Source: Nonomuraea muscovyensis | GTDB lineage: Bacteria; Actinomycetota; Actinomycetes; Streptosporangiales; Streptosporangiaceae | Direction of reading: 5' to 3' | Assembly (NCBI RefSeq): GCF_014207745.1 | Contig: NZ_JACHJB010000003.1 | Coordinates: 1,054,001-1,118,000 of the forward strand | Length of the DNA: 64,000 nt | In this document: piece after piece, positions 1-8,511 of the stretch | Numbering within the stretch: the stretch's first letter is position 1 | Layout: the number at the start of each line of letters is the position of its first letter | Made by a program: the position numbers and the translations under genes | Notes under the pieces: model-generated | Seen by the model: only the letters and a program-made list of their open reading frames with translations | Database searches by the model: none | What the model was told of the DNA's origin: nothing

Positions 1-902
<902 letters not shown>

Positions 903-1032
903 TTCGGAACCTGAAGTGCTCACGCGACACGCAGTAGGTTCCTAAGAAGTTATCGCCCAATATGTTCCTTGATAAGTGAATCCGCATATCTTCCTATCGG
1001 CATCGAGAAGGCATAACGCCTGCTCAGATGCC
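903..1032 (+). promoter_or_regulatory. CRISPR leader
   Basis: This gap of 130 bases lies between cas2 and the first repeat. It is clearly richer in A and T than its surroundings (for example around 948-1020). The best-conserved repeats are on this side and the degenerate ones are at the far end, so this is the leader with the array promoter and the Cas1-Cas2 integration site. No specific promoter boxes are claimed. Confidence 0.8.
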
Positions 1033-3394
1033 GTGGCGGTCGCCCTCCGGGGCGACCGAGGATCGCAACTACGCCGGCGAAGTCGAGATCGACTTTGACC
1101 GGGGTGGCGGTCGCCCTCCGGGGCGACCGAGGATCGCAACTTCCAGATGGTCAACGGCTGGCTCGCGAGTAAGTGACGTGGCGGTCGCCCTCCGGGGCGA
1201 CCGAGGATCGCAACCGGCTCATGCCGCCTCGTGCATGGAGGCGCGCCGGTCGTGGCGGTCGCCCTCCGGGGCGACCGAGGATCGCAACCTCCACCACGTC
1301 CTCGACCGGCGTCCGCTGGCCCTGTGGCGGTCGCCCTCCGGGGCGACCGAGGATCGCAACGACGTCGGCGAGGACGTCAACGCCCCGGGCACCCGTGGCG
1401 GTCGCCCTCCGGGGCGACCGAGGATCGCAACATAGAGGGCTCCGGTCAGCGGGTAGGTAGCGGAAGTGGCGGTCGCCCTCCGGGGCGACCGAGGATCGCA
1501 ACCCCGACAAGACGTTCGAGGGCTACGCCCGCGCCATGGTGGCGGTCGCCCTCCGGGGCGACCGAGGATCGCAACGGCCTGGACGTGAGCGGCTGGCTCC
1601 TGGGCTGGGGTGGCGGTCGCCCTCCGGGGCGACCGAGGATCGCAACAGCTCAGGGTCTCCGGCCATGCGGCCTGTGAGGGTGTGGCGGTCGCCCTCCGGG
1701 GCGACCGAGGATCGCAACGCATCGCTCCACGTGCTGTCCGCCTCGGGCACCACGTGGCGGTCGCCCTCCGAGGCGACCGAGGATCGCAACGCATCGCTCC
1801 ACGTGCTGTCCGCCTCGGGCACCACGTGGCGGTCGCCCTCCGGGGCGACCGAGGATCGCAACTCGACAGTCAGCAGCTCGGCGGCATGGCCGACGAGGGT
1901 GGCGGTCGCCCTCCGGGGCGACCGAGGATCGCAACGCCGCGAGCGAGTCGAGATTGCTGATGGTGAGCGTCGTGGCGGTCGCCCTCCGGGGCGACCGAGG
2001 ATCGCAACCGCTCGGCGGAGGTGACTTGGTCGACCGGCTTGCCGTGGCGGTCGCCCTCCGGGGCGACCGAGGATCGCAACGGCGTCGGCAGCAATACCGC
2101 CCGGCATGTGATTAGTGATGTGGCGGTCGCCCTCCGGGGCGACCGAGGATCGCAACGCCGAGTGGGTAATGGGCCTCCCCTCCGGCCACCGTGGCGGTCG
2201 CCCTCCGGGGCGACCGAGGATCGCAACGAGTTCATCGCGATCGCCTGGGATCGTTTCGGCGGGGTGGCGGTCGCCCTCCGGGGCGACCGAGGATCGCAAC
2301 ACCCAAGCCGTCATCTCGCTGAACAGGCTCATCAGCGTGGCGGTCGCCCTCCGGGGCGACCGAGGATCGCAACGACCCGCGGGACCTGGCCCAGGAAGCG
2401 GCCCTGAGAAGTGGCGGTCGCCCTCCGGGGCGACCGAGGATCGCAACGGTCTGCTACGCGAAAGATCCGCGTGAACACGGACCTGTGGCGGTCGCCCTCC
2501 GGGGCGACCGAGGATCGCAACACTTTGGCCGGTACTTCGGCGGCGGAATGGCACCCCCGTGGCGGTCGCCCTCCGGGGCGACCGAGGATCGCAACACGTA
2601 CGTCCACGAGCGCGACCTGGGCGGCAACCTCGTGGCGGTCGCCCTCCGGGGCGACCGAGGATCGCAACGCGCTCGGTCTGGACCCGCTGATGACCGTCAC
2701 CAGTGGCGGTCGCCTTCCGGGGCGGCCGAGGATCGCAACCATCATGACGCAGACCACCAGCCGAGCCCACGCCGGTGGCGGTCGCCCTCCGGGGCGACCG
2801 AGGATCGCAACATCGAGGGCCTGCATCCCAACGACGCCGGCGGCGCCGTGGCGGTCGCCCTCCGGGGCGACCGAGGATCGCAACGTGCACGTCCTGAACA
2901 CGCACCCGGAGCTTGGGCAGTGGCGGTCGCCCTCCGGGGCGACCGAGGATCGCAACACCGGGACGCCCCCACAGGCTTGCGCCGGGGAGGTGGCGGTCGC
3001 CCTCCGGGGCGACCGAGGATCGCAACGCCACCCCTACGGTGTGCGAGCTCGTCCGAGACGCTGTGGCGGTCGCCCTCCGGGGCGACCGAGGATCGCAACC
3101 GCTTGGCCTTACGCAACCGCTTGGGCTCGAAGTTCGAGTGGCGGTCGCCCTCCGGGGTGACCAAGGATCGCAACAGGGACACCTCCGCGCCGGGCTGGCC
3201 TCGGAGCTGGAGTCGCGGTCGCCCTTCGGGGTGACCGAGGATCGCAACATCGTCTTCGGGGGTTGATGGGTCCGCCCGCCCCCGGTGGCGGTCGCCCTCT
3301 GGGGCGACCGAGGATCGCAACACCGAAGGGACACAGTCGTGACCATCACCGCCCCGCGTGGCGGTCGCCCTTCGGGGCGGCCGAGGATCGCAAC
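1033..3394 (+). CRISPR. CRISPR array, 33 repeats of 37 bp, 32 spacers
   Basis: Repeats start at 1033, 1104, 1178, 1252 and so on to 3358. The 37-bp repeat starts GTGGC, forms a hairpin with stem GGTCGCCC / GGGCGACC around TCCG, and ends GAGGATCGCAAC, so crRNAs read on the plus strand. Spacers are about 34-39 bp. Two consecutive spacers (1719-1753 and 1791-1825) are identical. Repeats at 1754 and 2703 carry point changes, and those at 3138, 3212, 3285 and 3358 are increasingly divergent, as expected at the trailer end. No spacer was seen to match another part of the window by eye; a database search of the spacers was not possible. Confidence 0.98.
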
Positions 3395-3430
3395 GGGCAG
3401 TGTGGTGCACCAACCCAAGAACTCCACGGG

Positions 3431-3536
3431 GTGACGGTCGCCCTTTCGGGCCCATCGAAGATCCGATCTCGGTCTTGTCGCCGTCCGTGAGGATGTAACT
3501 GATCCTTCGTGGTCGCCCTCCCGGACGGCGAAGACA
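3431..3536 (+). repeat. Decayed trailer-end CRISPR repeats
   Basis: At 3431 a badly degenerate repeat keeps GTGACGGTCGCCC and a GAAGATC end. About 39 bases beyond it, from 3509, a second relic keeps GTGGTCGCCCTCC. Both are in register with the array, so the original array was at least two units longer. The integrase gene ends only about 30 bases further on. Confidence 0.7.
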
Positions 3537-3564
3537 GAGTTCAAAACCGTGCCGGTGAGCCCGA

Positions 3565-4929
3565 TCAGGTCTTAAGGGCGGCCTCGATGCGGCGATTGAT
3601 CTGGCCGTCGCGTCCATCGAGACACTTGGCGTACCGCTTGAGCAGGACCTCCACGCTGTTGCCCGCACGCTCGGCTACCACCGTCGCATCCACCCCCGCA
3701 TTGAGCCAGGTGGATAGGGCGGCGTGACGCAAGTCGTAGGGCCTCCCGGCCAGGGGAGAGGCGACCTGTTGCGGAGCCAGGGCCAAGCGGCGGGCCTCCT
3801 CCCATGCCCGCGCATAGGTGGAAGCGCCGAGAATGCCACCGCGCTCGTTGCGGAAGAGCCGGCCGTCAGGGGCTACGCCGAACTCTTCGAGGTGGGCCCG
3901 CAGGATGCGGACCAGCTCCGGCGGGATCGGCACGGGCCGGACTTCTCGTTCCTCTCGCTGCTTGAGCCCCCGCTCGTCGTGCACGGTCCCGCTGTCGGTC
4001 CACTGCTTGCCGCTGCTCGGGCGAGTGACTTCAAGGGTGAGCATTCCCCATCCTTCCTTCGGTAGAGCGCAGTCGGTTTCTCGGAGCCCGATCGCCTCGG
4101 CTGGGCGAAGGCCCGCGAAGTAGAGCGTGGCGAAGAACGCCACAAGGCGGCGGCCTCGTCCGCGATGCCAACTGCCCACGTAGGAGAGGCTGACGAGGAG
4201 CTCGCGCGCTTGAGCGGGGTTGACCACGCATCGCCGGTCCACGGTGTTGTCCCTGGCCACCTTCTTCTGCTTGACGCGCTTGAGCGGGTTCTCAGTCAGC
4301 TCACCTAGGTCGATCGCGTATTCAAGCGCGGTGTTGAGGCCGCGGCGTCGGCGGGCTGTCGTGTCAGCTGCCGCGCGTTTGCCGTCGCGTGTGAGCGTGA
4401 GCTCCTCGCACACTTGGCGCGCAACTATGGGGTCTGCGAGGTCACTCACGTGGATGGTGCCCTTTTCGAGCAGGCGAACGGCGTAGTCGAGATCGGGCGG
4501 GGCCGCCTTGTCTTCCTGGCGGGGGATGAGGGCCCACTGCATAGCGGCCCTGATCTCCTTCTTGGATAGGCGGGCGGCGTCGTCAGTCAGCATGCCGAAC
4601 GTGGCGACCGTGAGACTGTCCACGATGCTTTCGCGAGTCTTGGCGGCAGCACCATTCCAGCGCATACGCACGTACTTGCGGCAGAAGCTGTACCAGCTCA
4701 GGGCGGTCTTCTCCTCCGTCGTCATGGAGGCGGGCAGGCCGGTGACCGTGTCGAAGAGTTCGCCCTTCTTCGCTGCCTTGAGCAGATCGGCCCGGAAGTT
4801 GTCGGCAAGTGCCTTGGTCAGGAATGTCTTGGACTTCGGCTCAGTGCCGACCTTCCATCGGAGCTGGTACGGCTTGGCGCGGTCCTTGCGGTTACGGATA
4901 CTCCAGATCATCACGTCGTGAGTCAGCAT
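3565..4929 (-). CDS. int: Tyrosine recombinase (AICE integrase)
   Basis: The 454-residue product is the site-specific integrase expected of an actinomycete integrative element. The catalytic domain shows AGLRPAEAIGL (first Arg), PYDLRHAALSTW (second Arg and His; a Tyr stands where many family members have the first His) and the nucleophile in LLKRYAKCL about 22 residues from the end. The N-terminal part (about residues 1-170) holds the arm- and core-binding regions. The ATG at 4929 follows GGAGGG at a good distance. It is preceded by the excisionase gene. Its 3' end lies almost against the CRISPR trailer; no repeated att core was found there. Confidence 0.95.
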   Translation of the reverse strand: MLTHDVMIWSIRNRKDRAKPYQLRWKVGTEPKSKTFLTKALADNFRADLLKAAKKGELFDTVTGLPASMTTEEKTALSWYSFCRKYVRMRWNGAAAKTRESIVDSLTVATFGMLTDDAARLSKKEIRAAMQWALIPRQEDKAAPPDLDYAVRLLEKGTIHVSDLADPIVARQVCEELTLTRDGKRAAADTTARRRRGLNTALEYAIDLGELTENPLKRVKQKKVARDNTVDRRCVVNPAQARELLVSLSYVGSWHRGRGRRLVAFFATLYFAGLRPAEAIGLRETDCALPKEGWGMLTLEVTRPSSGKQWTDSGTVHDERGLKQREEREVRPVPIPPELVRILRAHLEEFGVAPDGRLFRNERGGILGASTYARAWEEARRLALAPQQVASPLAGRPYDLRHAALSTWLNAGVDATVVAERAGNSVEVLLKRYAKCLDGRDGQINRRIEAALKT

Positions 4930-4938
4930 CTTGCCCTC

Positions 4939-5133
4939 CTAAGCTGCGGTCTGCTCGAAGGTGCTGAGCCAGGCGTCCAGGTCGCAGCGGCGGACCTTGC
5001 GCTTGCCGTTGGGGAGTTTCAGGGACCTCGGGCCGCGGCCGGTGTTCAGCCAGCGGTAGAAGGTGGACTTCGGGACATCGATCTCGTCGAGGACCTCGGC
5101 GATGGTGAGCATGGTCTTGGGGCGCGTTGGCAT
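4939..5133 (-). CDS. xis: Excisionase, MerR-like helix-turn-helix protein
   Basis: This small basic protein (about 64 residues) contains MLTIAEVLDEIDVPKSTFYR, a MerR/excisionase-type helix-turn-helix, followed by the wing KLPNGKRKVRRCDLDAWL. Such proteins steer the integrase toward excision. The gene sits directly upstream of int with only a few bases between, so the two are co-transcribed. A GTG at 5142 is an alternative start; ATG at 5133 has better spacing from the AAAGG upstream. Confidence 0.88.
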   Translation of the reverse strand: MPTRPKTMLTIAEVLDEIDVPKSTFYRWLNTGRGPRSLKLPNGKRKVRRCDLDAWLSTFEQTAA

Positions 5134-5178
5134 GATGGTCACTGCCTTTCAGGCATCGTGATCGGTGCGGGTGATGTC

Positions 5179-5211
5179 TCGGCGGTTGTGCTTGGCGGCT
5201 GGTCGCCGAGG
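5179..5211. repeat. Duplicated hairpin element, copy 1 (before xis)
   Basis: This 33-base segment has CTCGGCG and CGCCGAG arms around a loop of 19 bases. The same segment recurs without change at 7619-7652, and both copies lie a short way upstream of a leftward gene start (xis and prim-pol) next to a shared TGCCTTTC stretch. A regulatory role (attenuator or shared operator) is inferred. The remaining gap bases (5212-5307) show no gene. Confidence 0.6.
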
Positions 5212-5307
5212 GTGTTCACAGGTGGATATGGCGGGGGGAGCCGTCCCAGCCGTCCCAGGGTCATTTCCGCAGGTCAGGCGCGGGACGGCTTGATCGGGCG
5301 GGACGGG

Positions 5308-6485
5308 TCATGCCGTCCCGGCGATCGGAGCCGTCCCGCTCTGACCTGCGGTGACGAGGCTGGGACGGCTGGGACGGTTCTCCCTCTCGATCGGCACCAC
5401 ATCGGCCTCCGGGACGGGCCCCAGACTCGGGCAGTAGCGCGCCCAGGCGTCGGCGAAGTCGCCTCGCTGGTAGCCCTTGGCCTGCATGCCGTTGGGGAAG
5501 CGGATGTTGCCGGAACGGATGTCGTACTCGCGCAACATCGTGCCGAGCTTCATCGCGGTCAGTCCGGAAGGTCCGTGGTCGGCCCATTCACTCTCGGGGT
5601 CACTTCTGAGTCGCTCCAGCAAGACGGCGGTAGGCAATGCGGTGTCCGAACCGAACGCGGTGCGACAGGCGGTGAGCAGGCGCATCCGTATAGACGACTG
5701 TCCGCTGTCGTCAGCCTCAGCCGTGAGCGCCAATGCGGCTGTACGAGCGCGATCAGGCCAGCTCTCGCCTGCGCGGTCTGCGACGATGACCAGCGGTTCC
5801 CAGGTGTCGGCGGCGCGGTCCTCCACCGGCATGCAGGGTTCTGCCGCTTCCAAGGCCGGCAGGTCAGTGCGGAGCCACCGGTTCAGGTCGGTGGCCAGAT
5901 CGCGCAGTGGGGGCCGGTCGCGGCGGTGCCGGTATGGGGCGGCGGTCTCTCCCGGTGCGCGGCGGCGCATGCGGACGACGACGGCACGGTCTTCGATGGT
6001 GTCGGGCATCGCGCCGATTCCGGCGAGTGCCGCCATGGCGAACGTCGGGATGCTCTCCACTCGGTTGGTGGCGGCGTCGTAGCGTTTGGCCGGACGGTTG
6101 CGCTGGTGTCCGGCGTTCAGCAGGCCGCGCAGGTCCTCGTTGCCGTCCGCCTTCGGGCCGAAGATGGTGTCGGCCTCGTCCACGAGCATCGTCGGCGGGT
6201 CCTCCGTGATGGAGCGGTAGACGGCCGCGGAGCTGGAGTTGACGGTGATGAACGGGTTGTGGCAGGTGGCCTCGACCACGTCCAGGAGCCGGGACTTGCC
6301 ACAACGCTTCTCGGGTCCACGGATCACCAGGCGGGGAGCGTGCGCCCACGCGGGCTGGGCGTGGGTGGCGGCGATCCAGAGCGTGACGGCGTCGGTGGCC
6401 TCGGGGCTCGGCAGGATGACGTAGCGGGTGAGCGCGGCACGTAGCCGGTCGAGCAGGGCGGCGCCGTCAGGTGTGCGGTGGTTCA
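5308..6485 (-). CDS. DUF3631-family ATPase, AICE replication module
   Basis: The product of about 392 residues has a P-loop GPEKRCGKSRLLD near its start and a Walker B PTMLVDEADTIF, followed by a long DUF3631-like region with NRVESIPTFAMAALAGIG and RAVVVRMRRR. Such proteins accompany Prim-Pol proteins in AICEs and phages and probably act as the helicase-like partner. ATG at 6485 is preceded by AAGGAG at a good distance, so I prefer it to the longer start at 6513, which would overlap the prim-pol stop. No nuclease or primase motif is seen. Confidence 0.85.
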
Positions 6486-6509
6486 TGGGTGGTGCTCCTT
6501 GATCGGTGT

Positions 6510-7580
6510 TCATGCGGCCCTGCGACGGCGGGGCTGGGCTTTGATGCCTGCGGCCAGTCCTGAGTCGATGACGGCGGCGATCTCGCGGGGCGGGTTCGGG
6601 GCGCCTTCGGCGTTGGCGGCCTCGGCGGCGGACTGGAGAGCGGTGATGACCACCTCGGCGGGCAGCGCGCCACGTGCGACGAGCTGGCCGAGGTTGAAGG
6701 CGGCGGTGTTCAAGGTGTGGTTGCGGGTGCCGCGCTGAGCGGTGGCCACGCGTTCCACCTCGCCACGGAGCGCCGCCTGGCCGTACCGGCTGAGACGGTG
6801 GTCAGGCAGGCCGGCCAGCAGGTCGGCGGCGCTTGGCGGTGGCGGCGGTGTGGTGGGTCCGAGGGCCTCGGCGAGCCAGGCCGGAAGCGGCGCGGGTGGC
6901 ACGTCGAGGGTGATCTCGTAGCGGCCGGTGCCGTCCGGCTGGATGGCCTGGCTGCCGGGGCCGACGACGTAGCCGCCGCTGGCGCGGGTGTCGATCAGCC
7001 ACGCGAGGCCACCCTTGTGGCCTGCGCTGTTGCGCAGGTCCACGTCCTCCGGCGCGGTGAAGTAGAGATGGGTGCCGCCGCGCCGGGTGCGGACGGTGAA
7101 CGTGTCGGCCGGGTAGGGCTGTCCGCGCTCCGCGCAAAGCAGGCGGAAGACGTGCTCGCCGTCGTGCGGATGGTGCTCGGCGTAGCGGGCGGGTGGCTGG
7201 TCGCCGGGCTTGGGCTGGTCGAGGTCGATCACGACCAGGCGGGACGGGCCGCAGGCGATGCCGATGTTGTACGGCCCGCGCGACCAGAACGCGGCGACGC
7301 GGCCGGCGTCGGTGGTGGCGTGCCGTTCCCAGTCGGTGAATCCACGCAACGGCTTCTTGCCGCGCGGGGTGAGCGGGAAGACACGCCAGCCACGGGCGGC
7401 GGCCTCCAGGGCGTGGCGGGCCAGATCGCCTCTCCCATTGGACGCCCTCTTGGCTCCAGGAAGCCGGAGCCGATCGGCCTCGACGAGGTCCTGCTCGAGA
7501 GCGTCCAATGGGGCGATGGCAACGCCATCCCGAGTGCGTGGCGTTACGGGTGGTACGCGGTGAGTGCCGGTGGGTGTCAT
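6510..7580 (-). CDS. Bifunctional DNA primase/polymerase (Prim-Pol)
   Basis: The 356-residue protein matches the N-terminal Prim-Pol domain family. It has ALEAAARGWRVFPLTPRGKKP, then NIGIACGPSRLVVIDLD, where the acidic DLD is the metal-binding site, and GGTHLYF further on, the usual third motif. It would initiate replication of the excised element. Its stop overlaps the longer possible start of the DUF3631 gene, consistent with an operon. The C-terminal third carries no recognisable helicase; that job probably falls to the neighbour. Confidence 0.9.
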   Translation of the reverse strand: MTPTGTHRVPPVTPRTRDGVAIAPLDALEQDLVEADRLRLPGAKRASNGRGDLARHALEAAARGWRVFPLTPRGKKPLRGFTDWERHATTDAGRVAAFWSRGPYNIGIACGPSRLVVIDLDQPKPGDQPPARYAEHHPHDGEHVFRLLCAERGQPYPADTFTVRTRRGGTHLYFTAPEDVDLRNSAGHKGGLAWLIDTRASGGYVVGPGSQAIQPDGTGRYEITLDVPPAPLPAWLAEALGPTTPPPPPSAADLLAGLPDHRLSRYGQAALRGEVERVATAQRGTRNHTLNTAAFNLGQLVARGALPAEVVITALQSAAEAANAEGAPNPPREIAAVIDSGLAAGIKAQPRRRRAA

Positions 7581-7618
7581 GCTGGCAGTGCCTTTCCTCG
7601 TGATCGGGGTGGGGCGGC

Positions 7619-7652
7619 CTCGGCGGTTGTGCTTGGCGGCTGGTCGCCGAGG
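7619..7652. repeat. Duplicated hairpin element, copy 2 (before prim-pol)
   Basis: This is the second copy of the inverted-repeat element at 5179-5211, in the gap between ssb and prim-pol. The match extends with lower identity into the sequence before the gene start (TGCCTTTC and GTGATCGG). Its position suggests a cis-acting control or processing site shared by two genes of the element. Confidence 0.6.
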
Positions 7653-7679
7653 CCGTATCCCGTTGCTGTGCTGACGGCG

Positions 7680-8126
7680 TTAGAACGGCGGCTTGTCGTC
7701 CGCCGGAGCGGCGGGCGCCCACGGATCAGGTGCGCCGCCGTCATGGCTGCTCGGGACCTTGCGCGCCGCCCTCACGGGCTTGGCGGTGGCGAACCGCAGG
7801 GAAGGGCCGATCTCATCGACGGTCAGCTCGAAGACCGTGCGATGGTCGCCCTCGCTGGTCTCGTACGTACGCATCCGGAGCTGTCCTGAGGCGATGACGC
7901 GGATACCTCGGGTGAGCGACTCGCAGACGTGCTCGCCGAGGTCGCGCCAGGCCGAACAGCGCATGAACAGGGCCTCGCCGTCTTCCCACCGTTCGAGCTG
8001 CTTGTTGTAGACACGCGGGCTTGAGGCGATGGTGAAGGTGGCGACGGCCGTACCGGTCTGAGTGAAACGCAGTTCGGGGTCGTTGGTCAGGTTGCCGATG
8101 ATGGTGATGCTGGTCTCGCCGGACAT
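7680..8126 (-). CDS. ssb: Single-stranded DNA-binding protein of the element
   Basis: The 148-residue protein has the OB-fold sequence ITIIGNLTNDPELRFTQTG, with the typical GNLTxDPELR opening, and SPRVYNKQLERWEDGEALF. It ends in DDKPPF, the acidic-aromatic tail that recruits partner proteins. It probably protects single strands during replication or transfer of the element. GGAAGG precedes the ATG. It is shorter than the usual chromosomal actinobacterial SSB and has no long Gly-rich linker. Confidence 0.93.
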   Translation of the reverse strand: MSGETSITIIGNLTNDPELRFTQTGTAVATFTIASSPRVYNKQLERWEDGEALFMRCSAWRDLGEHVCESLTRGIRVIASGQLRMRTYETSEGDHRTVFELTVDEIGPSLRFATAKPVRAARKVPSSHDGGAPDPWAPAAPADDKPPF

Positions 8127-8153
8127 GCGGGGTTCCTTCCGTTCGAGCGGGGA

Positions 8154-8372
8154 TCAGTGGCTGCCGTCGCGGTACAGGCGGCGGGCGTAGACGTAGAGTT
8201 GCCAGCCGAGGCGTGGCCGCATGCCGGTGCCATTGCAGGCGCGGCAGGTGCGGTTCCGGCCGCCAGGGCGGCAGTGCAGGCAGGTGCCCCAGGGCGAAAC
8301 GAGGCAGAACAAGCCGTAACCGATAGTGACGGTTGGTAGGCAGACGACGAGAAGGGTGATGGCGGTAGCCAT
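8154..8372 (-). CDS. Small membrane protein with paired CxxC motifs
   Basis: The 72-residue protein starts with one hydrophobic segment (about residues 3-28), followed by CLHC and CRACNGTG, a short zinc-ribbon like a single DnaJ-type repeat. No enzyme family is recognised. Genes like this are common between ssb and the transfer gene of AICEs, so a minor transfer or maintenance role is possible. The gene reads in the operon direction. Confidence 0.65.
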   Translation of the reverse strand: MATAITLLVVCLPTVTIGYGLFCLVSPWGTCLHCRPGGRNRTCRACNGTGMRPRLGWQLYVYARRLYRDGSH

Positions 8373-8461
8373 GTGGGCCTCCAGGGCTGATTCCCGGGTT
8401 TTAGCAGGTGAGGGTCTAGGCGCTAGATCGCTGGTAGAGGGCCGTTTAAGGCTCTAGGCGA

Positions 8462-8501
8462 GCCTCTAGACCTAGAGGGATCTGCCTCTAGGTCTAGAGG
8501 C
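8462..8501. promoter_or_regulatory. Strong inverted repeat just after traB
   Basis: The arms CCTCTAGACCTAGAGG (8463-8478) and CCTCTAGGTCTAGAGG (8485-8500) are exact reverse complements around a 6-base loop, and each arm is itself nearly palindromic. Further CTAGG/CTAGA units lie at 8414-8460. The site starts 11 bases beyond the traB stop. It could be a terminator, or the clt-type locus that double-strand transfer ATPases bind; the clustered short CTAG units favour the second, as inference only. Confidence 0.65.
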
Positions 8502-8511
8502 GATCGGAGCC

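Noticed and set aside
1033-3394. Spacers targeting the AICE or IS elements in this window (self-targeting).
   Set aside because: No spacer was found by eye in the rest of the window on either strand; a full search could still find imperfect matches.
1028-3544. Long frames across the CRISPR array on both strands (up to 673 codons) that read as repeat proteins.
   Set aside because: They are translations of the 37-bp repeat and its spacers in several frames; there is no start signal and the repeat period is not a multiple of three.
3509-3570. A GTTCAAAAC stretch near the integrase end, considered as the left tRNA att half.
   Set aside because: The T-loop rule is broken at its last position and the flanks do not form T or acceptor stems; it shows no match to the site at 25304.
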